NCBI GenBank assembly: GCA_029339195.1
Contig: JAPTJF010000008.1
Span: forward strand, 248,001 to 312,000
Length of the DNA: 64,000 nucleotides
Direction of reading: 5' to 3'
Origin: Micractinium sp. NFX-FRZ
Taxonomy: Eukaryota; Chlorophyta; Trebouxiophyceae; Chlorellales; Chlorellaceae
Positions 12,898 to 25,200 of this stretch are shown here, piece after piece. Within the stretch, counting starts at the first letter, position 1, and every line of letters starts with the position of its first letter. A model generated the notes under the pieces. It was not told where the DNA came from, ran no database searches, and saw only the letters and a program-made list of their open reading frames with translations. The position numbers and the translations under genes are program-made.

Positions 12898-15800
12898 ATG
12901 GGGCTACTTGCCCACGTTGGGGGCTCCCCCCGCCGCCGGCGGGCCCCCACGGCGTGGCCTGGAGCGGAGCCGGCCAGGGAGCACAAGAGGTGGGTGTGCC
13001 CAGGTCTTCAGGCTCCTGGCAGCTGGCATGGGGTCAGCCAAGCCAGTCCTAACTGCTGGCCGCTCGTCACAGTGCGCCTGCCGCCCGGCGGCAAGTCGGG
13101 CAATGCCAGCGGTACATGGAGGGGGCCAGGGGCAGGAGCCGCTCCTGCGCCCCCCGCACGGCGTGTTGGCCGTGTGCCAATGTGCTGAGCCAGCAGAGGT
13201 GGCTGAGTTCTGGCTGGCGGCATGCCCACTGGTGGTGGGACAGCGGCGCCCGCCTGGCCCACGTGCCCAGCGCGCGCCCCGCTCTGGGTGGGGGTCATAT
13301 GCTTGTGAGGGGCCACGTGCTCTGCTCTGCTGCCAACGCATCTCACCTGACGAGCTGAGCCTCCACCTCACCCCTCCATCCACGCTGCAGGGCGCGCGTG
13401 AGCGGCCACGTACTGCTGGTTGCCCTGGTGGGATGTGTGATCGTGAGCATGATCACTTTCAACAGCAGCAGGTGCGTGTGCGTCCCCTCTTTGATACATG
13501 CCCGGCTGCCGCTGCCCGGACATAGAGCGAGCCAGGAAGGGAGGCAAGTGGCACAGCAGCGCTTCATTGCACGCTGGTGCACCCCCTGTACGTGTGGACA
13601 GCATGCCTGGCGCATCACTCTGGTACCACGATTGTGGGGGTGCAGTAGGGTGTTGGAGAAGCAGGTGCCAACGTGCCTCGCCTGGAGCTCACCGCTCCCC
13701 TCCCTGCCACCCTTTTGCCCATGCCGTCACCCCCCTACAGCAGCGACAAGCGTGCAGGGCGTGCGCTGAAGCAGACGGCGCGTGGCGCCTCCGAAGTTCC
13801 GTTCATGCACTCCCAACAAGGCCAGGTGCCTGACGCAATCATGTGAGTGCATGCCACGCTGCCTGCCAGCATGCACCACCCCTGCACCTTGTTACTGCGT
13901 GCGCCGCCCGCACCTGCGTGTGCAGGGGGCTGTCCTTGCGCTTGCTTCCGTCCCGCTGGCGTTATCACCCGCCCTGCAGATGCCAGCCTGGCATGGCACA
14001 TCCGAAACGCTTGCTTGTCTACCCCTGCGCGTATAGCCCACCACCTGTCACAACACGCGTGGGCGCCCACCCCTGCATGCCTTATCTGCACTCCCTTCTA
14101 CCCAGCAAGAGCACTCGACTTTTGCATTGCGTTGCGCAGCAACCTCACCCTCCATGCATATGTGTGTGCCAGTCGACCGCAAACAGGCGCAACAGCACAT
14201 CTTACCGCCCACTGCCTGCCACGCCTGCCTCTCTTGCCTCCCTGCTTGTGTGCCGCCCTTGCTGCGCGGGCAAGCGCCGCCGCAAGCGCTCCCCGCCCCA
14301 CCCAACCTTGTACGGCTGCGTACCGCTGCCCTGCCTGCAGCGCGGGCAAGCGGCACCGCAAGCTGGAGCACGGCCACGTTCAAGTGGAGGATGAGCAGCT
14401 GGCGCTAGCTGTTGCCGCCGCCGGCGCAGCCGAAGCCGGAGACGACGAGCCCGCAGCAGCAGGCGCAGGCGCAGCCGCCTTCAGCGCTGGCGACGACGCC
14501 GGCGGGGACGATGGCAGCGAGGGGGGTGACGACGGCGACAGCGGCGTGGCGGAGCGGGACTACTCGGCATCAGGTGGGCCTTGATTGGCGTGCTTGCATG
14601 GCCTTGCCTGGCCCAGCACTTCCACGTCAAGTGGAGGCCAGGCTGCCTGGCGCAGCGGGGGATGGCCCCGTGTTGGGACCAAATCACTGGATGGTGGTGC
14701 GGCCTGCTGATGTGCGTGTGACAGAAAACACTCGTTACAGGCTTTACTAGCTTGCTAGTAGTGTTGACCCCTGAACAAACAAACTCTGTGTGTTCCCCAC
14801 CTTTCTTTCTGGGCAGGCGGGGGCGTGCTGGATGAGGAGGATGCCGATGACGTGGCGGAGATGCAGCTGGAGGATGAGCTGGCGAGGCGGGAAGCTGTGG
14901 AGAAGGCGGAGGATGCGGCCTGGGAGGCCGAGGGCGGCGGAGAGGAGGATGGGGATGAGGAGGATGATGAACACGAGAGCGAGGGTGGCGGTGGGGCTGG
15001 CCTGGCGGGCGGTGAGGGCGGCAAGGCGGAGGCAGCCGCTGCCGCAGCGACGCAGCAGCAGGCGGCGGCACCGGCAGGCCCGGTGCAGACGCAGGCAGCC
15101 CAGGCTGGGCAGCAGGAGGCGCAGCCCGTCCAGGCGCAGGCGGCTGCACAGCCGGGCGCCGACGCCGGCCAGGCGCAGCAGCAGGAGCAGGCAGCAGCGG
15201 CAGCAGCGGCAGCAGCGGCCGCCCAGGCGCAAGCCGCAGCCGCGCAGCCGAGCCTGACCGTGCAGACCGAGGCAGCTGCAGCGGCACCCACGGGGCCTGC
15301 CGCTGAAGCGGCAGCAGGTACTGCAGCAGCGGCAGGCAGCGGCACTGCCGAGGCGGCCGCTGCAGCAGCGGCAGCCAGCACCGCTGCTCAGGCAGCCACT
15401 GCAGCAGCGGCCGCCAGCGCCGCCAGCCAGGCAGACTTAGAGACAGTGGAGTCTGCGTTGCCCGCATCGGCAGGCGGCAGCGGCAGCCGCCCCCGCCGCC
15501 GCAAGAGCGCCTACCAAAAGGGGCTGCAAAAGTGCGAGACGCTGGCGTGCCTGCGCGACGCCGGCCTGACCAAGCAGCGGCACAAAGGGCAGTTCCGCTT
15601 CCCCCACTTCCTCATCATCGGCTGGCAGGTGGGCACGCAGGCGGGCCGGGCGCTGGGCAGGCACGGCACGGTGGGGGGCGCCGCGAGGCTGAGCAAGACC
15701 TGCTTGTGTGCCCCTCACAAGGCCAGGGGCCCATCCGCTGAACAGCAGTGCCGCCGCCGCTACCACTGGTGCAGCCGTGCCATGCTCACCAAATACGTCT

Positions 15801-18800
15801 CCCTGCTCACTCCCGCTCCCCCTTTGACCGTCTGCCCGCCTCCCCACCCGCAGAAGTGCGCCACCACCTCGCTCTTCCACCACCTGGTGCTGCACCCCAA
15901 CGTGCAATGCCCAAGCGAGAAGGTGAGAGGCAGGGGGGCGCCGCTGCCTATTGCCTTGACCCCCTATCGGCCGGCAGCCGCTGTGCTGCACATCATTGTA
16001 TTGCCGCAGGAGCGCGCCGGCCTCTCCCCTCATCCCACTGCCCCTGGCCCCCTCCCTTCCACAAATCTGTTGAAACCTGCCCCTCCCGCTTTGCGTGTCC
16101 GCCCCGCCCCCTCTGCAGGAGCCCGAGTTTTTCACGTACGACTGCGCATACGACCCGCTCAACTGCCCGCTGGACAAGCAGCGCGACTACATCCAGGAGG
16201 TGCGCTGAGCTGGCACGCTGAGCTGGCCAGCACGCTGAGCTGGCCTGGCCTGGCACACAGCGCAGGGGCGGGCCGGGTGTGCCGAGCATGCGTGCGCTGG
16301 TTGTTACAACCCGGACCCCCCCACAGACCATCTAGCTGGTGTGCCGCCTCCCTGCCTCACCAGCCTATGCATGTTCCAGACCACGCACACCACAAATGGT
16401 GCCTCCCTCACACCTGCCATGCTGCCGCTGCGTCCTCCCCCGCCCCGCCGCCCGCAGACCATGCACATCAACCGCGTGCTGCGGCACAACCTGTACCGGG
16501 CGATGTTTGAGGGGTCCACCCACTATGCGCGTGAGGGGCCACGCATCGCCAAGGGGCTGGCCGAGGTGAGGTGGCTGCCAGCTGGCGGGCGACAGCGGGG
16601 CTGGCACTGGCACGGCGTGGGCATGCTGGCAGGGATGCACATGCCATGCGTGCGCATGCTTTCCTTCTTCCCCTACGCCATCCTTCCACCATGCAAGGCC
16701 TTGTATCGCCCGTCCCCACACCCGCGGCTCTTCCGCTGGGCTCCGCCACTTGCCTCAATGCGTGGGCCCACCCCGTCCTTCCTGCTCTACCCTCCCTCAT
16801 CCAACCCATCCCATCCCATCCCACCCCACCCCGCCTGCAGCTCTTCCCGTGGGTCAAGCTGATTGCCTCGATGCGCGAGCCCATCAGCCGGGGCATCTCC
16901 ATGCTGGCGCACAACCTGGACAAGAACAGCATCGGCTGCCTCACTAGGTGGGCACCCTTGGCTCCCCGAGTGCAGGGGGCCCTTGGTTGGGTGAAGGACA
17001 CACGTCAGGCGCATGTGGGCGTGGGAGCACAACACGGATGAGAGCAGTTGCAGCGTCGGCTGGGCACAGGACAGTAGGGGGGCTGGGTTGCCGGTGACGT
17101 GGTTGTGCCCACGTGCCGGCTGCCGCACCCGGCACGGCGCCGCACCCCGGTTGGGCATGAGTGCGCCCCGGATTGTGGTGTGCTGTCTCGCCAGGTGGGC
17201 ACCCTTGGCACCTCAAGTCCCCCCCAATGTGGTGTGCTGAGTGTGCCCTCGTCCCAAGAGGCACCGCACATGTGTCCCATCCGTGTTTGTAACCCCACAC
17301 AACGTAAGCAACGCCACTGCACAATGCCCGATGCCCCCCGCAGGCGCGACGTGTTTGCCTGCCTGGAGCGCGACCTGCCGGGCCTCAACTACACCACCCC
17401 CTTCACCGCCTGGGTGGAGGCGTTCCCCAAGGAACAAATCATGCTGCTGCAGGTGGGTGGGCGCATGGTGCACGTGCAGCGGGGCTTGCAGTGCTGTAAC
17501 AGCTGTCGGGCGGGCACATGCAGCGAGGCAGCCCAAGTGCACTGTGTGCCTTGGCGGGGAACGCGGCAGCAGGCTGTGTCCCGAGTGCAGGCCCCATGTG
17601 GGGATAGGCCAGCTTGCACACGGCGGCGAGGATTGGCTCACACGCCACCCCGTGTATTGCGCACACAACCAGGTGCCTGCCTGTGCCTCGCCGCCTCAAC
17701 CGCCTCCCCGCCTGTGCAGTACGAGAGCCTGACGCATCCGGAGCACACGGCGCGACACCTCACGGAGGTCAAGAGGTGCGCCTGTGCTGTGCTGTGCTGT
17801 GCTGTGCTGTGCTGTGCGCTGTGAGCCCCCTCTCTGCACACTGGGCCCGCTGCAAGAGCTCCGGCGGCAGATGCATTTGAGGCCGACGGGCATGGGGCTG
17901 TGCAGCTGGGCAGACCTCCTACCTGGCTCCTGCAGTCCCTGTGGCACAATGCCAGGTCATCCGCCCACCTGGCGCTGCTCCATTGCCCAACCCTGCCGCC
18001 TGCCACCCCACCCTTCCAGCTTCCCTGGGCCTGGAGCTCAATTCCCAAGCGCCTTCCCTGCAGCTTCCCTGACACCCACCCCCAGCTGCCCCCCGCCTTC
18101 CCTGCAGCTTCCTGGAGCTCGACCCCGCCTTCCCTGCAAACGAGCTCGGAAAGTCCAACAGCCGCGAGAGCAGGCTGGGCAAGGCGGTGAGCCAAAGCTT
18201 GCTTTGCTTTGCTTTTCTGGCTCCCCCTGCTGCTGCCGCTGCCATGCTGGTCCAGCTTCCTTGCCGTGCAAGGACACACCCCCGTCGCACAGCCGGGGGC
18301 ACCCAAGTGACCACGCTGGGATACCTCTGCTGCGCTTGCGTGCGCTGGGGCCGCCTGCCAGCACCTGCCAGCCGCGCATGGCCGTGCAGCGCACCTTGAG
18401 AGACCAGGCGGCTGCCCCCCGTGCTGTGCAAGCGTTGCACTCACCGCCCCCTGCCTCACTGCCTACCGTGCTGTGCCGTGCTGTGCAGCCCGAGGGTTGG
18501 CCCATGAAGCGGCGGCAGTATGAGAAGCTGGTGGAGCTGGTGCGGCCGGATGCGGAGAGGTGAGCCACCGGCAGTTCATTCAATCAAGCAATCACATTAG
18601 GGTCCGGAACGGTTAATTGGTGACATGGCTGGGGCAGCTGCGCATGACCTGCCCGCGCTGCTTCTCTGCTGCTGGAGCTCTCCCGCTGCCGAGCAGCTGC
18701 CGCGCCGCCCAGCGCGCTGATTCACACACAGGCTGCGTACAACAAGTCCGGGAATGCCTCTAGCCTCCTCTTGCACAAGCTTGCTCCTGGCATGTCTGCA

Positions 18801-19068
18801 GCATTGCCACACTACTGCCGTCCTGGTGGTGGCAAGAACAGGCACCGCTGTGCCTGGGGCTGTCCGTCCGGCAAGGCTGCCCACCCACTGCTCCCCCGCT
18901 GACCACCTGCCATGCCTGCCGCGCCTGCTGTGCTACAGCATTGCCGCCCTGATAACGGAGCACGGCCTGGGGGACGGCAAGCGGTGGATGGCCAACTGGG
19001 AGAAGGCGTGGCAGGCCAACTTCAACTCGTGCAACCTGAGGGACGAGTGCGTCATCCAGCTGTCGTGA
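12898..19068 (+). CDS. Sulfotransferase 2: paralogue of sulfotransferase 1 with long Ala-rich stem
   Basis: Exons 12898-12989, 13391-13471, 13741-13842, 14341-14573, 14817-15628, 15854-15922, 16119-16199, 16458-16565, 16841-16947, 17344-17452, 17720-17775, 18108-18186, 18489-18559 and 18939-19068 give 709 residues in unbroken phase. The start is the ATG at 12898, whose exon ends in AG|GTGGGT with the required phase. The order is a basic N-terminus, signal anchor (GHVLLVALVGCVIVSMITF), acidic then Ala/Gln-rich stem of about 300 residues, then the PAPS motifs FLIIGWQ-KCATTSLFHHL and MREPISRGISMLAHNL. Introns after the PAPS motif match those of the minus-strand paralogue, with six exon lengths identical (69, 81, 108, 107, 109, 56 nt). 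The last intron of the paralogue is absent here (GDGKRWMANWEK is continuous). Golgi-type sulfation of a glycan is inferred from the family. Confidence 0.87.
17781..17820. repeat. (GCTGT)n pentanucleotide array in intron
   Basis: Seven or so CTGTG units follow the donor of exon 17720-17775 almost directly. A similar array lies in the BRAP gene at about 63574-63612. Confidence 0.9.
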
Positions 19069-20720
19069 CATGCTGTCCAAATTCCGCTAGTGGTGGGAGG
19101 GGCGTCGAGGTAGGGCAGCCGAGGGAGGGCCCGAGGCCTGAGGCCCGCCCCGCCCGCCCGCCCGCCCGCCCGCCCGTTCCAGCCTTTGCGCCTGGCATGC
19201 GTGCTGGGCGCGTGCTGGCACCTACTTCTGCTCCTTTTCAGCCCGTGGTGGCTTCCATTTTCTGCCAACCCCTGCCTCTGTACCCCCCATCGGCTACCTC
19301 CCTCCCTCCCTCCCCGGCGGGGGGGGTGTCCGCCCGGTGCTGGCTCAGCCCTGCCTGGATCACCACGCCTTTGTTTAGCAGCAGCCAGCGCACCCCCCTT
19401 TATTTTGAGGTGCCCCGCGATACGACGGGCCCCTAATGCCTAGCACAGACTGCAAGCGCCGCCTCCGCCGCTGCTCCATTGTCTTGCACCATTGTGCAGG
19501 CCTGTGGGCAGCGCGTGCCGGGCTTTGCCCTTGGTAGTTTAGGCCTCCCTCTTCCTCCGCTGCTACGCCTGATAGCGAGTCGCGCATGTGCTGCTCGCCG
19601 CAACTGCGCCGCCCTCAAGCTCCCCCCCGCATCAAGCTTTTGTGCGCAGCACTTGCTGGCAAGAACCCAACCCGCCTCCCTCCACTCCCCACCCCCCTGC
19701 TCCCGCTTCCATTTCTACCGTCGCACGTTGCGCCCCTCTGTTGAACCGCACCCCATGCCCGCCCACCTCGGCCCCTCTTCCCTCCCCATTCTAGGCGCCC
19801 TCACTCGCGGCTGCACATTGCAACAGCCCCACTGAGGCCCCTTTCCACACCACACCGCTGCCGCCAGACCAAGTGTACAGTTCCCCCTTTGGTCTCGCTT
19901 TCTTTGCCTCTCCCCCCGCCCCCCGCCCCCCGCCCCACCTCACCTGCCCCTCCCTGCCTGCCCTCCCTGCACAGCGCACCCCTCCCCCCATCCTTGTTGG
20001 GCTGGCCGCTCAGTGGCAAGCAGCCCCTTGCCCCGTTGCTCCCCACCGCACGCACCTCCAAGCAGCCCATCCACCCACCTTGCCCGGTTGCTGCCAAGCA
20101 ATCCTTGATGCTTCCCTGCAAATAAAGCATGATGTCCCTCCCCCCTGTGCCCCTTGCTGTCGAGTGGTGGGCTGCCCAGGCCGTGCCCACCTCTGAACCT
20201 GCGCATCTGGGTACCGCTGTGTACCGCATACTTGCGTGCTTTGCACTGCTGCACTCAACCCTAGCCTGTCGCCCCCTCTTTTGCTTCCTTGTGCTTCCTG
20301 TGCTTGCTACAGCAACATGCCGTTCAACCAACCACGCGTTATAAACAGACAACAGAGCTCGCCCCAGCTTCAACAGGAGGCAGAACCGGGCTGGGGGCAC
20401 TGTTCAGGGTGCCATGCAGGCTCCCATGCTGCTTTCAGGAGCCATGCCAATGCTCAGAAGTGGTATGCCGTGCATGATCAAACGGTACTGGTAACGCCGT
20501 GGCTCGTGCGGCGGTGGGTGCCATGTCGACACGAGCCCGCCTCAGCAGCAGGTGCAGCCAGCCTGGGGCTTGCCCAAAACACGGGGAGCAGGCGCCACGA
20601 GGGCTGGGCCGGGGTGCGCTTCTGCCCTAAACACGGGGAGCAGGGTGCTACGAGGGCCGGGCCAGGGCGCACTGCTGCCCAGACAAGGGCTGCAGCGGGC
20701 TGCAGCAAGCCCAGCCGGCC
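19069..20720. other. Convergent spacer without gene; holds (CCCG)n and a 53-bp tandem repeat
   Basis: This spacer lies between the stops of sulfotransferase 2 (+) and the membrane protein gene (-). It contains a CCCG array (about 19144-19178) and long C-rich, Pro-like tracts (19600-20000). Two copies of a unit of about 53 bp (AACACGGGGAGCAGG...) lie at about 20576-20684. No splice-phased exon set was found. Confidence 0.5.
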
Positions 20721-21720
20721 TCAGGGCCTGGCTGTGCCACTGCCAGCACCATGTAGGATGCAGAGCGCCACGACGGCGTGGGTGGCAATGTCAAAGGATG
20801 TGCCGACGTAAAACCAGGCCACCTCGGCAGCGCCGTACTTGCCGCTCCCCCAGCGGCAGCCCACATCCGTGGTGGACATGCGGATGACGCGCTCCGTGTG
20901 GGCGCTGTCCCAGGTTGCGATGTAGAAGGCGTGCAGGGCGGCGTGTAGGGCACAAGCCACCCAGAGGGCGGGCGGCAGGGCGGCGCTGGGCGGCTGGAGG
21001 GCCGCCGCTGCCGCCAGGCCCGCCCAGGGCGAGAGCAGGTCGGCCACGAAGTAGAGGCGGCGGTTCTTGAGGGCTTGGTAGTCGTGGCTGGGGCCGATGG
21101 CCAGCAGCACCTGCACTTGGATCATCGAGGACGAGAGGAAGAGGGGCATGATGTGATGACCTGGGGCGAAGGAGGGGAGAGCATGCTGTGCACGACATGA
21201 ATGCAGCGGTGGTTGACGGTACGGATGAACACTAAACTTGGCAGCGTGGCTGGGACTGTGCCAGCAGCACATGGGCTTGCACCCCAAATAGCTGGTGGGC
21301 AGTGGCCAAGAAGGAGGGGCAGTTGTTGAGAGGCGGAATCTGGCAGGCAGGCGGTACGGGCACTACGAGGCAACACCCACAGTCGAGGGGCGCTCGATGC
21401 TGGGCAATTTGTGCAGTGAAGGGCGGAATACAAGGGAGCAAGATGCTAGCATCGGCAGCGGCAGTGTGAAGGGCGGGGGGAAAGCTTGCCTATAAGGGTG
21501 GAGGAACGTGGGCAGCGGCTGCACGAGTGGGCGAGTGCGGCGCTGGAACCTGCACGCAACGGGCGCAGCCCACAGCTGGATGCGCTCCCTCATAGTGCAC
21601 ACAGCCCTGACTGACCTGCAGGTGTGTCAGCAGCAGCGCCAGCTCCGACCCAAGCGCAGCGAGTGCCCAGGTCGGGAGCTCGGCGGCCGCGGCCGTTAGA
21701 GCGGAGGGCAGCGAGTTCAT
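20721..21720 (-). CDS. Small multi-pass membrane protein, unknown function
   Basis: I do not recognise the family. Two exons (21616-21720 and 20721-21185) joined CAG|GTCAGT to GCACAG|CATGC keep phase and give 189 residues; a simple read-through into the acceptor at 21168 would hit a stop. Hydrophobic segments occur in the first exon (LPTWALAALGSELALLLTHL), then MPLFLSSSMIQVQVLLAIG, ADLLSPWAGLAAAAAL, ALWVACALHAALHAFYIATW and SFDIATHAVVALCILHG, so four to five membrane spans are likely. Charged loops include SHDYQALKNRRLYF and DSAHTERVIRMSTTDVGCRW. The gene is divergent from the receptor kinase 535 bp away. An alternative start inside the second exon cannot be excluded. Confidence 0.6.
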
Positions 21721-22255
21721 GGCTGCTGCAGGGCCGGTGAATGCCAGTCTTGGAGGCCTTGGAGCAGACTTCTTGGGGCAGGGACTACTGGATTAGGCCT
21801 GATGATGTGAGGAAGGAGCGTGCCAAGGAGGCACAAGCACCCAACATGAATAGTTGCCAGCGCAGCAGCTGCCGCCCGGCACCGCTGGCTGCATCTTTTG
21901 ATGACGGCGCGCATGGCGGCGGACGCTCCTGGCTACATTCCTTCTGCATATTGCTGTCGTTGCGGAGTTGTTGAAGCCGGCACCTGCTGAATTCTTTAAG
22001 CAAGGCACTCGCCTCACACAACCGGCGCTCACACTCCCCGCCCGAAGTTGCGCAAATTGCGGAGGTATCGCCGTGAAAAGAAGCGGCGGGGCGCTGCAAG
22101 TCTAACCCTCGTTTCAGCGGTCTGCAGTCCCGGCCCCGCCGCCGCTCCCGCTTGTAGCTGGGCTTGCCGGTCATCCCAGGCTGATGCCCAACTGCCAGTC
22201 TGGTGCTTGACGACTGCAACCGCCACGATCTGAACATTATGTGCTGATCCAGAAG
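21721..22255. promoter_or_regulatory. Divergent spacer, membrane protein gene / receptor kinase
   Basis: This 535 bp separates the two start codons and must contain both promoters. No repeat or RNA gene is seen, and no promoter element could be assigned. Confidence 0.45.
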
Positions 22256-25200
22256 ATGCGGCCCTGCTTGGTGCCCGCAGCGCTTCTGTGCTGCCTTTTG
22301 CTGCCGGCAGCAGCTGCGGCAGAAGCGGAGGGTACAGAGGAGCCGCTGGATGAAGGTGGGTGGCTGTCAGTGTTTGTTTGTTCTTGATGGTTTGTCTTTG
22401 CTGTTTGTCCTTGCTGTTTGTCTGCGCAAGGTGGTGCGGGTGCGACCATACCCTGCTGGGTGCAACGTGCCCTGCTGCCTGCGCCTGCACGGGCCTGTGC
22501 ATGTCCCACGGTTGGCAACGGCTTATGGCGTGCACTGTAAATCGGCCGAGCACACCTTTTCGCACACTACAACATGCACCCCACCCCGTGCAGTGACCAT
22601 CATGCGCCAGCTGCGGCAGGCGCTGCAGGACACGGGGGGCCCCTTTTCTGCCGCGTCTGCCCTTGGGTGGGGCTACCGAGATGCATCCCCCCACTGCGAG
22701 TGGGCAGGAGTGCGCTGCGATGCGGCTGGCCGCGTTACCAGTGTGTGAGAGGGCGGGGGAGGGGGGCAGCACTGTCAGGGTGGGCGGGAGTGTCGAGTGG
22801 GGATCTGGGGAGGGTTGGCAGGGCGGATGAGAGATGTGGTGCGGGGTACTTCAAGTATTGGGGGCTGGGAGAATGGTTGGGGTACGCCCGTGCTAGTGGA
22901 GGGGCAGTGTCTTTGGGCCTCTGCTTCAGTGCATTTGTTGTCAGTTGGGTTTTCCCGATTGCGGTGTCTGCCGCTCCCCTATTGTGGAAGAGCTGGCTGC
23001 GCAATGTGCCGGAGGGGGGTTGAGCGCCCGTGAACTGTCGCATCAGTCCCAATGTGTGCATCTCTGCGCACAACAAGGGAGGCGGACAGGCGTGCTGACT
23101 TGACCTCCTGGCCTGGCGTCCACCCGCTTGCCTGCCGCACTGCAGGAAGCCCATGCCGGCAGACACGGTGTGGGCTGGAGAGTTTGCCATGGGTGCTGGG
23201 TGCACCACTGGTTCTGTTGCTGACGACGGGCGTGTCAGTGGTGGCGATGTTGGCGACCACAGCCCATTCTCGGCGAACCGCCCAAGGCCGCTGCTGCTTC
23301 CGCCTGCAATGGCCCAATTGAGGCACCTGCAAGAGCTGGTTGTGAACTGCATGGCACGCGGGATGCACTACCCCGCTCTCCTGGGGGGCATACCCCCAGA
23401 GTGGATGGCACCCACAGCGTTCCCACGCCTCAAAAGGTAAGGTGGCCCAGGCCTGGGCCCGGCTGCGTGCACTGCGGCTGCATGCACTGCGGCAGCTCGG
23501 CATCATGCGGCCCTGGAGGCGGGCGGCTGGAACTGAGCGCACCAGGCTTGGAAGACCTTCATTTTTAACCACCCCCAACAGGTTGACCGCCCGGCTCCAT
23601 GACGTCCACCCCTTTGCGCAGGCTGGGCATAGTAGCCCAGGACGTGTTGCCACACCCGGACGGCAGCCCCGTGCTGCCTGAACTCCAACCGGGTGCCCTG
23701 CCAGCGCTGGAGAAGCTGCATATCGAGTTCCTGGCCGCACCTGTCACGCTGCCGGCAAGCTGGGCTGACACCCCCGGCGCCCTCCCCTCGCTCCTGTCCC
23801 TGCACCTTACCTGTCTGCGCCTAGATGGGGGGCTTCCAGCCAGCTGGTCACACGGTTTGCGCCGCCTGACCAAGCTGGAGGTTGCAGCCACCGGCCGGCC
23901 GGCCCAAGAAGCCATCTTACCGTCCTCCATGGCCCCTGCTGCAACAGCAACGACAATGACGCCGGCGCCAGCAGCCTCCACCAGTGGACCGCTCGCTACT
24001 CCTCACATCCTTCCAGAAGCCTGGGCCTCCAGCTTCCCAAGGCTTGAGATGCTGTTTCTCACGGGTCTGGGCCTGTCCGGCCCACTGCCGGCAGGCTTCC
24101 CTGCGCTGCGTAAGCTGTGAGTGGCCCCGCCCGGCTGCTGGAGTGGCCCCTGGCGCTGAGCTGCTGCTGCTGCCCAACCTGAGCTGCTGCTGCTGCAGCT
24201 GCCCAACCTGCTGGGCCAGCAGCTCATCCTCCTGCCTGGCGTGCTTGCGCTGACTCACTTGCTCTGGGCTCTGCTGTTGCAGGGACCTGACGTGCAACCG
24301 GCTGTCAGGCAGCCTGCCTCCGCAACTGTTGGTGACGCACCCCAACCTGACGTCACTTTCGGTGCGAAGCAGCTTCCTGTCGTGTGTCCAGCTGGCTGCT
24401 GTGCTGCTTGCTGGCAGGCGCCACAGGCTAAGCTACGCTGAGCCAAAGTTGGAGCTGAGCCCAGCCGCGCCAAGCTGAGCTAACTTTGGGCACCTCTTGA
24501 TGGTTTTATAGTCTGCTGCCAGCGCCTAAATCAAGCATGCTCCTGCATGGCTGCCTGCCCCTGCAGCTGCAGAATAACGCCTTTGAGGGTCAGCTTCCAC
24601 CAGAATGGGGGGCCTCCAAGGTGAGATGCACGACCCATGTTTTATTTTCGCCTTCTTTTGCTTCACATGTGTGTACCCGCAGCTCACTCTGCCTGCTTCC
24701 AGCAAACCCAGGTTACGAGCCTGCATGCCGGCATTCGGCAGCAGCGCCGCGCACCAAGCACGCTGTGCATGCCAAGGCTGCCCTGCAGGTGGAGGCTTCG
24801 CAGCTAGCTATATTTCTGTGCCACGTCACAAAACTGCCCATGCACTCCTGTGCGTCATTTCTTGCGTACTCGTGCAGGTGGAGGTGCTGCAGCTGCCCAG
24901 CAACCGCCTGGCAGGCACGGCATTCCCTGCCGCTTGGCTGCAGCCTGGCGCGATGCCATCCTTGAAGCTTCTGGACCTCTCTGCCAACCCTGGCATCACT
25001 GGCACTCTGCCGCCCAACCCCCCCTGGGCGGCGCTTACTGGTCTGTAAGTGCGCCAGCCAGACTGCTCACGAAGAGCCCCCATATGAATCGTTTACACAA
25101 ATATTGTTGCCCTGCCCGGCCGACGTGTGCAACTTTAGGCAGCATTGCCCCGCCTGGGCTCACAGCTGACCTGGCTTGCCCTGCTCTGAGCGCCACCCAA

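Noticed and set aside
14481..15467. Open frames antisense to the Ala-rich stem of sulfotransferase 2
   Set aside because: They are simple reflections of GCAGCAGCGGC-type coding repeats. The sense frame joins conserved sulfotransferase sequence on both sides with correct phase.
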